Below, piece by piece: positions 16,864-25,631 of a DNA stretch of 64,000 nt. The position numbers and the translations under genes are program-made. Numbering within the stretch: position 1 is the first letter of the stretch; every line of letters begins with the position of its first letter. The stretch is from positions 372,001 to 436,000 of the forward strand of contig JAMBOW010000001.1 of assembly GCA_023715865.1 (NCBI GenBank). Direction: 5' to 3'. The notes under the pieces are model-generated. The model made no database searches and was not told the DNA's origin. It worked only from the letters and a program-made list of their open reading frames with translations. The stretch comes from Neobacillus mesonae. Lineage in GTDB: Bacteria > Bacillota > Bacilli > Paenibacillales > Paenibacillaceae.

Positions 16864-17759
16864 AGAGTAAGGCAGAAGATAAATTGTGGCAGCTGCTAGG
16901 TGATCTTCCTGAGAATGGCGTGACGAACTCGCGCCTGCTGAATGAAGAGGAAAAAGACGGCTATCTCCTTCAAACGATACTCTTAGAGCTGTATGGAACG
17001 GAGCAGGTACCTATATCTGTAGCTCTGCCGCGAAATCAGGAAGGTCCTTTTCCCGTCGTGATCTTTAACCATTCCCATGGAGGCAATTATGCCGGTGGAC
17101 GCAAAGAGTTCATATCGAGCAGCCATTACTTACAGCAGCCTTCATTTGCCAAAGCAATCACTTCGATGGGCTATGCTGCGTGCTGCATGGATATGCGGGG
17201 CTTTAATGAGCGCTCCGGCAGAACGGAAAGCGAGCTTGTCAAAGAGAAGCTTTGGCGCGGGGAAGTCTTGTGGGGAAGAATGCTGCAGGACAATCAATGC
17301 TTGGTGGATTATATGTGCACCAGAACAGATATCGATGCTAGCCGAATTGGTACAATCGGTATGTCAATGGGAGGCTTGATGTCGTGGTGGCTTGCGGCAC
17401 TCGATGAGCGAATCAAGGTCATTGTAGATATTTGCGGTCAAGTCGATGCTCATACACTGATTAAGAAAAGAGGACTGGATCATCACGGTTTCTATTCTTA
17501 TGTCCCTGGACTGCTCAAGCATTATACGACGCTTTCTATTCAGGAAAGGATCGTACCTCGTCCAAGGCTAAGTCTGAATGGAATAGATGACCGGCTGTGT
17601 CCTGCCGAGGGCGTGACTCTCTTGGCAGATGGGCTTAAACAGGCTTATGAGAAAGCTGGATTTCCGGAGCATTGGCAGCATCTAGATACCGGAGGCGGTC
17701 ATATGGAGACGGCTGAAATGCGTGCTCGATGGCAGGATTTTTTAATCCAATATTTATAA
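16860..17759 (+). CDS. Alpha/beta hydrolase (dienelactone hydrolase/acetyl esterase-like)
   Basis: The 299-residue cytoplasmic hydrolase has nucleophile elbow IGMSMGGLMSWW (Ser), acid region NGIDDRLCP (Asp) and a C-terminal GGGHMETAEM (His). An oxyanion-loop-like NHSHGGNYAGG is also present. It overlaps GH28 by 4 nt (ATGA), so it is translationally coupled to it. From context it may remove acetyl or other ester groups from imported pectic oligosaccharides; the true substrate is unknown. Confidence 0.85.
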   Translation: MKSKAEDKLWQLLGDLPENGVTNSRLLNEEEKDGYLLQTILLELYGTEQVPISVALPRNQEGPFPVVIFNHSHGGNYAGGRKEFISSSHYLQQPSFAKAITSMGYAACCMDMRGFNERSGRTESELVKEKLWRGEVLWGRMLQDNQCLVDYMCTRTDIDASRIGTIGMSMGGLMSWWLAALDERIKVIVDICGQVDAHTLIKKRGLDHHGFYSYVPGLLKHYTTLSIQERIVPRPRLSLNGIDDRLCPAEGVTLLADGLKQAYEKAGFPEHWQHLDTGGGHMETAEMRARWQDFLIQYL

Positions 17760-17794
17760 ATCTTATTAATTCATGATGTAGGAGGGTACAAAAC

Positions 17795-19381
17795 TTGATT
17801 ACAAAAAACACGAATATCAAGACGATCCAGAATCCGGTACTGCCGGGATTCAATCCTGACCCCTGCATGATACGTGTGGAGGATATTTATTATATCGCAG
17901 TTTCCTCATTTGAATGGCTGCCCGGTATTCGGGTGTATCAATCGGATAATTTGGCGGAATGGGAATTCTGCTCGGATATTTTAACGGATCAGGTAAATTT
18001 ACAGGGCAATCCGAAGAACTGCAGTATATGGGCACCGCAGCTAAGCTTTTATGACGGCTTATTTTACCTAATGTACACCGATGTTAAGAGTACGAAGCGT
18101 CCTTTTAAAGACAGCCATAATTATCTTATTACGGCCCCTTCCATCAAGGGGCCATGGTCGGAGCCAATATACCTGAACAGCAGCGGTTTTGATCCGTCGC
18201 TTTATCATGATGAGGACGGACGTAAGTGGCTGCTAAACTGCCTGTGGGATTATCGGATTACAGAAGGGAATAAATCCAGCGGGATTGTCATTCAGGAGTA
18301 TGATCCCGTGCAGCAACAATTAATTGGTGATCCGGTCAAGCTGTTTGACTGTACTTCGCTTAAGAAGACAGAAGCCCCTCATATCTATAAGCGGAATGGA
18401 TATTACTATTTGATTACAGCAGAAGGGGGAACAGGAAGCGGTCATGCGGTTACAGTGGCACGTTCCAGAGAACTTCTGGGACCTTATGAAGTGGACCCTC
18501 ATTACCCGATGCTGACTTCAAGCGATAATCCTGAGCTGGAGCTTCAATGTGCCGGTCACGGCAGCTTGGTCGAAACCCCAGGCGGTGAATGGTACATGGC
18601 TCACTTGTGCACGCGGCCGGTTGACGGAAAATACGCGATATTGGGTAGAGAAACTGCCATTCAGCAGGTATATTGGGATTCGGAGGGTTGGCTTCGACTT
18701 ACTGCAGGCGGTCATTCCCCTCAAACGGAGGTTCCTCTTCCACAAGGGGCAGTCATTAAACGGGAGCAGGCTGACAATAGCTTCTTCGATGATTTTAATG
18801 AAGCACACTTAAGACCTGAGTGGAATACACTCCGTATACTAGCGGATGATAGCTGGTGCAGCCTCAAGGAGAGGGCAGGATACTTGCGAATTCATGCAGG
18901 TGAGTCGGCTCAAAGCCTTTTTAATCATCATATCCTTGCTGTTCGGCAGACGGATCAGCATTTCCGTGCTGAAACTCAGTTAGAATATGATCCGGTGATG
19001 TACCTGCAAATGGCAGGGCTGATGCTGTATTTGAATGAGGACAATTATTGGTTCGCTTATGTAACTAGGGAGAAAGAGCATGGTAAGGTTCTTAGACTGA
19101 TGCGCTGTGAAAAAGACGAGTTCACGCTGGAGCCGATTATCGTTCATCTGGAGGATCATGAAAATGTTCAGCTAGCGGTTGATGTAGCGGGTATAAACGG
19201 ACAGTTTTATTACCGTAAGAATGACGCTGACTGGAATTCGCTTGGCGATCCACATAACGTTGGCTTTTTATCCGGCGGCTTTACAGGTAATTTCGTCGGC
19301 ATTGCAGCGCATGACATGAATCAATTTAAAGGGAGCTACGCAGACTTCAGTTATTTCCGGTATACAGGCAGGAAGGAATAG
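17795..19381 (+). CDS. Glycoside hydrolase family 43 (beta-xylosidase/alpha-arabinofuranosidase type)
   Basis: The 528-residue enzyme has a five-bladed propeller domain at residues 1-320 and a C-terminal beta-sandwich at about 330-525 (FFDDFNEAHLRPEWNTLR, YLNEDNYWFAYV), as in XynB-type GH43. The N-terminal PGFNPDPCMIRVEDIYYIA holds the catalytic-base aspartate, and GFDPSLYHDEDGRKWLLN the second aspartate region. There is no signal peptide. The start is TTG 17795 with TAGGAGGG 8 nt upstream. It is the last gene of the operon and ends at a strong terminator. It would release arabinose or xylose side groups in the cytoplasm. Confidence 0.93.
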   Translation: MITKNTNIKTIQNPVLPGFNPDPCMIRVEDIYYIAVSSFEWLPGIRVYQSDNLAEWEFCSDILTDQVNLQGNPKNCSIWAPQLSFYDGLFYLMYTDVKSTKRPFKDSHNYLITAPSIKGPWSEPIYLNSSGFDPSLYHDEDGRKWLLNCLWDYRITEGNKSSGIVIQEYDPVQQQLIGDPVKLFDCTSLKKTEAPHIYKRNGYYYLITAEGGTGSGHAVTVARSRELLGPYEVDPHYPMLTSSDNPELELQCAGHGSLVETPGGEWYMAHLCTRPVDGKYAILGRETAIQQVYWDSEGWLRLTAGGHSPQTEVPLPQGAVIKREQADNSFFDDFNEAHLRPEWNTLRILADDSWCSLKERAGYLRIHAGESAQSLFNHHILAVRQTDQHFRAETQLEYDPVMYLQMAGLMLYLNEDNYWFAYVTREKEHGKVLRLMRCEKDEFTLEPIIVHLEDHENVQLAVDVAGINGQFYYRKNDADWNSLGDPHNVGFLSGGFTGNFVGIAAHDMNQFKGSYADFSYFRYTGRKE

Positions 19382-19402
19382 AATCCTATTGTAGCAAGAT
19401 AA

Positions 19403-19450
19403 AAGGCATGGGCGAGCTCCTTACGGGAGCTTCGCTCATGCCTTGTTCCT
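19403..19450. terminator. Rho-independent terminator of the pectin operon
   Basis: A long near-perfect hairpin (19403-19420 with about 19426-19444, AAGGCATG arms) is followed by a short T-rich tail. It lies between converging genes. Confidence 0.8.
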
Positions 19451-19495
19451 TGTTATTTGACTTAACTGAAATAAAGTTTTGCCTTATGCCTTAGA

Positions 19496-21016
19496 TCAGT
19501 TTGCTTTTTTGTCTTTGCCCGATTTCAGCGGTTTGCTGTACCGCTCTTTAATTAAGTCGGCGGTCAGCTGACCAGAAAGGGTCACCATCGGAACCCCGCC
19601 GCCCGGATGCGTTGAGCCTCCGACAAAATAAAGATTGTCAATGAGATCGCTTTTACTTGGGACTTTAAAGCCTCCATTCATTTTGCGATCAGTAACTACT
19701 CCGTAAATGGACCCACCATTCGCTCCATACAATCGTTGAAGGTCATCCGGAATGAACGTGTATTCAAATTCTATATGTTCTCGGATATCCTTTAATCCCA
19801 TTCGTTCAAGCTTATTCAGTACCAATTCCCGATAATCCTGTTTATAAGCTTCAAAGCTTTTACCCGGCTTGAGCGGTGGAACATGGGTAAGGACGAATAG
19901 GTTATCTTTTCCCGCAGGTGCCTGAGTTGGGTCCGATTTGCTGGAAACCCCGATGTATACGGTCGGATCATCCGAAGGAATTCCTTTGTTAAAGATATCA
20001 TCAAATTCCTTGGCTGGATTCTGCGAGAAGAAGAAGTTATGGTGGAGCAGCTGTTCATATTGTTTGTCTACCCCTAACAGCAGAACGAGCCCTGAAACGG
20101 TTGGTGCGTACTTGTTGAGCTTTTTGGCAGAGCTTAAGGAGCCGTTCTGATCCTTTAATAAGGAGTGGTAGGTTGGAATGGCTTCCAGGTTGGAGACAAT
20201 AAGGTCCGCTTCCAATATGGTTCCGTCCTCCAGTGTGACTCCTGTTGCCGTCGATCCCTTGGTATTAATCCGGGTTACCTTAGCATTCGTTTTTACAATA
20301 ACGCCTTGCTCATCCAGCACCTTCAGCATGCCCTTCGCGATGTTATACATCCCGCCATCTACATAATAAATTCCTAGACCGAGCTGTACATAAACAAGCT
20401 GAGAAAGCACGGCAGGAGCATGGTAAGGGGAAGAGCCGATATACATAATAAAGAAGTTAAACAGCTGCCGGAGATGCTCGTCCTTCATGTATTTGTCGGT
20501 GCTCTGCGCCAATGTACGAAGCGGGTCCATGGCAAGGAGCTCCTTAATGGAATGCATACCGCGAAGCTCATCTAGACCGGAAAGGCTTCTTGCATATATA
20601 CTCCGGCGATTCAGATCGTAAAGCTTCTGACAGTATTGAAGGTATTTGAGGAACTCTGCTGCATCCTCCGTTGAAATCTCTTTAATTGTAGACAGCAGTT
20701 CCGGTAAATCGCTGGTGACGTCAATGGATACTCCATCCTCAAAAAAAGTTCTCCACTGCGGTTCAATTCTAACCAGCGACATATAATCGGACAATTTTCG
20801 TCCCGTGCTTTCAAACAGCTGTTCAAGTACCCATGGCATCGTTAAGATCGAAGGACCCGTATCAAAAGCAAAGCCTTCACCGGAACGGATATTCAGTTTG
20901 CCTCCGGCACGTTCATTTTTTTCAAGCACCGTTACTTCATGTCCATCAGCTGCAAGTCTCATTGCCGAAGAAAGTCCGCCAAGTCCTCCGCCGATCACTA
21001 CTATTTTTTTGCGCAT
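19496..21016 (-). CDS. crtP: Carotenoid oxidase/desaturase, CrtP (CrtNb)-like
   Basis: This is a 506-residue FAD-dependent enzyme. The dinucleotide fold is at the N-terminus (IVVIGGGLGGLSSAMRLA, then LEKNERAGGK), followed by FDTGPSILTMPWV. The C-terminal carotenoid-desaturase signature is GGSTHPGGGVPMVTLSGQ. Segments such as QWRTFFEDG, YIGSSPYHAPAVLS and IPSDDPTVYIG agree better with my memory of Staphylococcus CrtP (4,4'-diaponeurosporene oxygenase) than with the desaturase CrtN. It is divergent from CrtQ- and CrtO-like genes, which supports the same assignment. Desaturase function cannot be excluded without alignment. Confidence 0.75.
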   Translation of the reverse strand: MRKKIVVIGGGLGGLSSAMRLAADGHEVTVLEKNERAGGKLNIRSGEGFAFDTGPSILTMPWVLEQLFESTGRKLSDYMSLVRIEPQWRTFFEDGVSIDVTSDLPELLSTIKEISTEDAAEFLKYLQYCQKLYDLNRRSIYARSLSGLDELRGMHSIKELLAMDPLRTLAQSTDKYMKDEHLRQLFNFFIMYIGSSPYHAPAVLSQLVYVQLGLGIYYVDGGMYNIAKGMLKVLDEQGVIVKTNAKVTRINTKGSTATGVTLEDGTILEADLIVSNLEAIPTYHSLLKDQNGSLSSAKKLNKYAPTVSGLVLLLGVDKQYEQLLHHNFFFSQNPAKEFDDIFNKGIPSDDPTVYIGVSSKSDPTQAPAGKDNLFVLTHVPPLKPGKSFEAYKQDYRELVLNKLERMGLKDIREHIEFEYTFIPDDLQRLYGANGGSIYGVVTDRKMNGGFKVPSKSDLIDNLYFVGGSTHPGGGVPMVTLSGQLTADLIKERYSKPLKSGKDKKAN

Positions 21017-21196
21017 ATGGTTATCTTCCTTTCTCCTTCGCTTGATCTCGTCATCTCGTCGTTAAAGTATAAATGGCCCTGTTAACGGATCATAATTGAA
21101 GTAAAAATCCTTAAATATCATACTTACCGGAAGTTTGAATAAATAAACGGCAAGCATTCTTTCTATAAGGGTGTTCCACATAAAGGAGCGATAGTT

Positions 21197-22300
21197 TTGT
21201 CACTAATTTGGATGATGGCAGGGCTCATTGCGGGTGCCTTGCTCTGGTTAGAGCTGCGACCACTGCCCGTGAGTTCAAGAGTTCAAGAGAATATAAGCCG
21301 AGAGGAACGAAGCAGAAGTAATGGAAGGAAGAGATTATCTGTCAGTGTTATTATTCCGGCACGAAATGAGGAACAGAACATTGGAAAGCTGCTGAAATCT
21401 CTAAAGGCCCAAAAGGTTCCTCCGGATGAAATCATTGTTGTGGATGATGACTCAACTGACCGCACTGCCGAAATTGCAAGAGATCGTGGAGCTGCGGTGA
21501 TAAGTCCAGGCAAGCTTCCCGAAGGCTGGGCTGGAAAATGCCACGCATGCTGGAGAGGAGCAGCAGCAGCAAAGGGGGATCTGTTTATCTTCATAGACGC
21601 GGATACCTATGTTAAAAAGAACGGATTAGAAACGCTGGTGGAATCCTATGACACTGGGATGATGGCCGTACAACCGTATCATGATACGTGGTGCCTTTAT
21701 GAACGACTATCCGCCGTATTCAATATTATCGTAGCCGTGTCTGCAGGCAGCGGGAAGAATGGGGCAGGTGCATATGGACCTTGTATTGTAACGAGTAAAG
21801 CAGCCTACGAGGAAGTAGGAGGTCATGAAAAGGTCAGGGGTGAAGTGCTGGACCACCATGCACTAGGGCTTCAATATGTGAATAAAGGTTATCCCGTTGC
21901 TAATTATCTAGGCAAAGAAGCGGTTCACTTTCGTATGTATCCAGGCGGGATCGTCGAGCTGTTTGAGGGCTGGATTAAAAGCATGGCCTCCGGTGCGGCG
22001 GCCACTCGATACTCTAAACTAGTCACGGTTGTCATGTTTTTGATAGGCGCGTGTACGGCCTTTACATCGTGGGATCTCGGGCTTCTTTCAGTCATTTGTT
22101 ACGGAATGTATGCTGGAATGATGGCTGTGCTGCTATCTAAGGTGGGTAAGTTTGGAGCCATGACGGCAATACTCTACCCCATTCCGCTGCTAACTTTCTT
22201 GTGTGTATTTATCGTCTCACTGGTCAAAACATTTGTGAGTAAACAGGTTCGCTGGAAGGGAAGAGAGCTTGCTCTTGATCCTAAAAAGCAGAAACACTAA
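21197..22300 (+). CDS. crtQ: Family 2 glycosyltransferase, CrtQ-like (carotenoid glycosylation)
   Basis: The 367-residue protein has an N-terminal span (about 3-19), a GT-A domain (VSVIIPARNEEQNIGKLLKS, VVDDDSTDRT, FIFIDADTY = DxD, then the GGHEKVRGEVLDHHALG region) and two to three C-terminal spans (about 280-345). This matches the layout of Staphylococcus CrtQ, which glucosylates 4,4'-diaponeurosporenoate. The start is TTG 21197 with AAAGGAG 10 nt upstream. Its stop overlaps the next gene's ATG (TAATG), so the two are coupled. Confidence 0.75.
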   Translation: MSLIWMMAGLIAGALLWLELRPLPVSSRVQENISREERSRSNGRKRLSVSVIIPARNEEQNIGKLLKSLKAQKVPPDEIIVVDDDSTDRTAEIARDRGAAVISPGKLPEGWAGKCHACWRGAAAAKGDLFIFIDADTYVKKNGLETLVESYDTGMMAVQPYHDTWCLYERLSAVFNIIVAVSAGSGKNGAGAYGPCIVTSKAAYEEVGGHEKVRGEVLDHHALGLQYVNKGYPVANYLGKEAVHFRMYPGGIVELFEGWIKSMASGAAATRYSKLVTVVMFLIGACTAFTSWDLGLLSVICYGMYAGMMAVLLSKVGKFGAMTAILYPIPLLTFLCVFIVSLVKTFVSKQVRWKGRELALDPKKQKH

Positions 22301-22836
22301 TGACTAAGCAGGTGCATGAAATGCAGCCAGAGAGTATATCCGTTTTATGGAATGTGGGAGTAAACGCCATCGCTTGGCTTAGCATACATATGCTTGTTTC
22401 CACTGTATTTGCCAGATTGCCAAAGAAGTGGTTTGCCGGGCGTCAGTTTGCTGCTTCTGAGAAGGAAGTGTCCTTTTATCAGACTCAACTGCAAATTAAA
22501 CGCTGGAAAAATCGGCTTCCGGATGGAGGCAGCTGGATGGGGCATGGCTTTTCGAAGAGCAGAATAGAACATAACAACGAAGCCTATTTACAGGCTTACC
22601 AGCTTGAAGCCCATAGAGGAGAATGGTGCCATCTGGTTTCAATACTGCCTGCACCCCTCTTTTTCCTATGGAATACGCCAATGATTGGGATGATCATGCT
22701 TGTGTATGCACTGGCCGTTAATCTTCCTTGTATATTTGCTCTTCGATATAACCGGGCGAGAATCGTTCGTCTCCTCGATAAAAAATCAGCTGTGATCAGC
22801 AAAGATTCTGTCATGCAAATAGACCCAGGCACATGA
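22300..22836 (+). CDS. crtO: Glycosyl-4,4'-diaponeurosporenoate acyltransferase-like (CrtO)
   Basis: The 178-residue membrane protein has about three spans. The family-typical motif IKRWKNRLPDGGSWMG and the following HNNEAYLQAYQLEAHRGEWCH match the CrtO acyltransferase family, which esterifies the glucosyl carotenoid with a fatty acid in staphyloxanthin synthesis. It overlaps crtQ by one base. A hairpin overlapping the end of the gene ends transcription. No crtM (synthase) or crtN (desaturase) gene is present in the window. Confidence 0.75.
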   Translation: MTKQVHEMQPESISVLWNVGVNAIAWLSIHMLVSTVFARLPKKWFAGRQFAASEKEVSFYQTQLQIKRWKNRLPDGGSWMGHGFSKSRIEHNNEAYLQAYQLEAHRGEWCHLVSILPAPLFFLWNTPMIGMIMLVYALAVNLPCIFALRYNRARIVRLLDKKSAVISKDSVMQIDPGT

Positions 22837-22851
22837 TCTGTACCTGGGTCT
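22821..22851. terminator. Bidirectional hairpin terminator after crtO-like gene
   Basis: AGACCCAGG (22821-22829) pairs with CCTGGGTCT (22843-22851). The stem overlaps the crtO-like stop and lies between converging genes. Confidence 0.65.
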
Positions 22852-22865
22852 TAAAGAACAACGGA

Positions 22866-23429
22866 TTAAACCTCAATATGTTTAATAATACGTGCAGGAT
22901 TGCCCCCAACAACAACATTGTCCGGCACATCTTTGGTAACTACAGCACCGCTGGCAACGACCACATTATTCCCAATCGTTACTCCTGGATTAATAATTGC
23001 ACGCCCGCCGATCCATACATTGTCTCCAATGGTTACCGGAATTCCGTATTCCTCAAAACGTTCACAGCGGGATACCGGGTCCAGCGGATGGGTGGCTGTG
23101 TAAATATGTACACCCGGAGCCAGCATACAATTTTTTCCGATACGCACTTCACACACATCAAGGATTACACAATCGAAGTTGGCATAAAAATGGTCTCCGA
23201 CATGGATGTTATATCCGTAATCACAGCGGAATGTGGATTCCACATAGACATTCTCTCCCACACTTCCGAACAATTTGTTAATGAGTTCTGTGCGATGTTC
23301 CCGATCGCTTTCAATAGATTGATTATACAGCCTGGTCAGTCGTCTAGCGTACTCGCGGTCTTTAACAAGCTCAGCATCCCAGGATAAATATAATTGTCCT
23401 GCGATCATTTTTTCCTTTTCGGTCATCAT
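22866..23429 (-). CDS. Sugar O-acetyltransferase (maltose/galactoside acetyltransferase family)
   Basis: The 187-residue protein has an N-terminal helical Maa-type domain ([14 protein letters not shown]) followed by left-handed beta-helix hexapeptide repeats ([48 protein letters not shown]). The catalytic histidine is in TATHPLD. It transfers acetyl from acetyl-CoA to a sugar hydroxyl, and is cytoplasmic. It starts at ATG 23429, with AGGGGGAA upstream on the minus strand. There is no clear operon partner. Confidence 0.92.
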   Translation of the reverse strand: MMTEKEKMIAGQLYLSWDAELVKDREYARRLTRLYNQSIESDREHRTELINKLFGSVGENVYVESTFRCDYGYNIHVGDHFYANFDCVILDVCEVRIGKNCMLAPGVHIYTATHPLDPVSRCERFEEYGIPVTIGDNVWIGGRAIINPGVTIGNNVVVASGAVVTKDVPDNVVVGGNPARIIKHIEV

Positions 23430-23507
23430 TATACCATTTCCCCCTGCAATATTATGTTCACTAGAATTATGGCTGAATAGGGTGCTCCATGCAAGGAGGA
23501 AAGCTGT

Positions 23508-24452
23508 TTAGTGCTGGATTTTCTCACTAGTCAGGTCAAGCCATTGTACTTCCTGCTGGGTCAGTTTAATCTCGGCTCCTTGGTCACAAGAAGCCAGCTC
23601 TTCCGGATTTCTAGCCCCAATTAGAGCACACGTAGGATAGTTCTGATTAAGCACATAAGCGAGAGCAATCTGGATTACTGTGACACCTTTATCACCCGCC
23701 AGCTGCTCAGCTCTTCTCAAACGCTCCCAATTATCGTCGTTATAGAACACACGAACAAGGTCAGCATCGTCTTTAATTTCAGGCGAAAATTTGCCGGTGA
23801 AAAATCCGCGGGCCTGTGAAGACCAGGATAGGAGAGGGAGCTGAGTTTCTTCATGCCATTTGCTCGTTTCTTGATCTACAGATACACAGCCTGGCCAGAA
23901 TGGTTCGTTAGCTTTGGCTAGGCTTAGGTTTGGACTGCTGAACGAAAAGCCTGCCAGTCCGTTTTTGGCTGCATATTCATTGGCTTCTGTAAGCCGCTGC
24001 CAAGACCAGTTCGAAGCGCCTGCAGCTCCGATTCTCCCGGCATCGATATGTTCATTGAGTGCTTCGATAATATGTTCAACCGGAATGGACGGATCATCCC
24101 GATGAAGACCATACAATTCAATATGGTCAGTCTGAAGACGCTCCAAGCTGACGGATAGATCATGATCAATCGCTTGTTTGTTTACACGCGGGCCCTGTCT
24201 GTCATGATGAGCACCCTTAGTAAAAATAGCGATTTTATCCCGATTCCCGGATTCCAGCAGATATCGACCGATGACCTCCTCGCTTTGGCCGCCGGTATAA
24301 ATATGTGCGGTATCAACGGTATTACCGCCAATCGCCAAGAATGCTTCAATATTAGTAACGACCTGATCATAATTCTCGTGGGTAAAATAATCCGAACCTT
24401 TAATTAAACGTGAAACCGGCTTTTTTGATCCTTGAATAGTGATGTATTCCAT
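23508..24452 (-). CDS. Aldo/keto reductase
   Basis: The 314-residue TIM-barrel oxidoreductase has the tetrad residues visible: Asp and Tyr in NTVDTAHIYTGGQSEE, Lys in IAIFTKGAHHD and His in LYGLHRDDP. The C-terminal NADPH-binding ALIGARNPEEL is present. It reduces a carbonyl, probably of a sugar derivative. It lies 53 nt downstream of the Gfo/Idh gene on the same strand, so they are likely co-transcribed. Confidence 0.92.
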   Translation of the reverse strand: MEYITIQGSKKPVSRLIKGSDYFTHENYDQVVTNIEAFLAIGGNTVDTAHIYTGGQSEEVIGRYLLESGNRDKIAIFTKGAHHDRQGPRVNKQAIDHDLSVSLERLQTDHIELYGLHRDDPSIPVEHIIEALNEHIDAGRIGAAGASNWSWQRLTEANEYAAKNGLAGFSFSSPNLSLAKANEPFWPGCVSVDQETSKWHEETQLPLLSWSSQARGFFTGKFSPEIKDDADLVRVFYNDDNWERLRRAEQLAGDKGVTVIQIALAYVLNQNYPTCALIGARNPEELASCDQGAEIKLTQQEVQWLDLTSEKIQH

Positions 24453-24505
24453 TTACTGTTCCTCCTCATATAGAAGTTTGGGATATATGTGTTACATGGC
24501 TTAGT

Positions 24506-25504
24506 TTATAAAGTAATTCGTTCTCGCTTTGTGGCAGATATAAGAGTGGACTCGACAACCCGCATATTGCGAACCGCATCGGATGGTGCAAATTTCGGAG
24601 CTTTGCGTCCGAAGACGACGTCAGCGAAATCATCGACCATCGTAGAGTAATGGTTAATGACTGGAACATCGATCTCGCGCTTGCCCAGCTTTCCATTCAC
24701 GATAAAGCCTGCTTCACTGTCGCTACTGCAAACGAAGGCGGAAGGGACTTCGATTGTTCCGTCTGTTCCGAGCACTTCAAGCCGGTTACGGTAGGCAGCC
24801 CACATTCCACAGTCGAAGATGAGAGAGACGTCATTTGGAAACTCGATGAATCCGGAAGTCATCATATCAACATCGCCGTGCTTTGGAGAGAAGAAGGATT
24901 GTGCTGTCACAGCCTCAGGTTCAAGCTCTGTCAAGAGACGGGCAACACTGATAGGATAGCAGCCCACATCATAAATGGAGCCGCCGCCCATTTCCTTATT
25001 GAAGCGAATATTTTCAGTACTGCTTCCGCTGTTGAATGTAAAATTCGCATGGATGCCGCGGACGGTACCGATTTCTCCGGAAGCGATTACATCTTTGATC
25101 ATTTGATATCTAGGATGATGACGATACATAAAGGCTTCTGCTAAATGAACTCCGGCCTTTTCACAAGTCAGTACCATTCGTTCCGCTTCTTCCGCCGTGA
25201 GGGCAATCGGCTTCTCGCATAAAATATGCTTGCCTGCTTCAGCAGCTTTGATTGTCCATTCCATATGCAGATGGTTAGGAAGGGGGATATATACGGCATC
25301 AATGTCGTCTGCAGCTAGAAGTTCTTCGTAACTGCCATAGGCATTCTTAATATTTAGTGCAACGGCAGCTTCTTCTGCCTTAGCCTGATCTCTGCTTGCT
25401 ATTGCAGTCACTTCATTGAACTGTGAATGCTGAAGTCCGGGGATGACGGATTTTTTGCCAATATTGGCTGTGCTGAGAATACCCCACCTAAGTTTATCAC
25501 TCAT
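24506..25504 (-). CDS. Gfo/Idh/MocA-family oxidoreductase
   Basis: The 332-residue NAD(P)-dependent enzyme has N-terminal Rossmann fold LRWGILSTANIGKKSVIPGL, the family motif HILCEKPIALTAEEAE and a C-terminal alpha/beta domain. It probably oxidises a sugar or inositol-like compound. It diverges from an AraC-type regulator (25632), which is a likely controller of this gene and the aldo/keto reductase. The 127-nt intergenic region is AT-rich. Confidence 0.92.
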   Translation of the reverse strand: MSDKLRWGILSTANIGKKSVIPGLQHSQFNEVTAIASRDQAKAEEAAVALNIKNAYGSYEELLAADDIDAVYIPLPNHLHMEWTIKAAEAGKHILCEKPIALTAEEAERMVLTCEKAGVHLAEAFMYRHHPRYQMIKDVIASGEIGTVRGIHANFTFNSGSSTENIRFNKEMGGGSIYDVGCYPISVARLLTELEPEAVTAQSFFSPKHGDVDMMTSGFIEFPNDVSLIFDCGMWAAYRNRLEVLGTDGTIEVPSAFVCSSDSEAGFIVNGKLGKREIDVPVINHYSTMVDDFADVVFGRKAPKFAPSDAVRNMRVVESTLISATKRERITL

Positions 25505-25631
25505 TTGCTTTTAATCCTCCTGGCGAAATATTATGATGATATTGTCATTGTATTGAATTTGGAATGAAATTAAAATAATACAATTTTGTGTTTCGATAAC
25601 ACAATATTGTTCTGTATAGGAGGAGTAGGTA

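Noticed and set aside
22833..23387. 184-codon plus-strand frame antisense to the acetyltransferase
   Set aside because: The minus strand holds a complete hexapeptide-repeat acetyltransferase with its catalytic histidine; the plus frame has no family features and no ribosome binding site.
24650..25144. 164-codon plus-strand frame within the Gfo/Idh gene
   Set aside because: Shadow of a well-supported gene; translation is Cys/His-rich without any motif.
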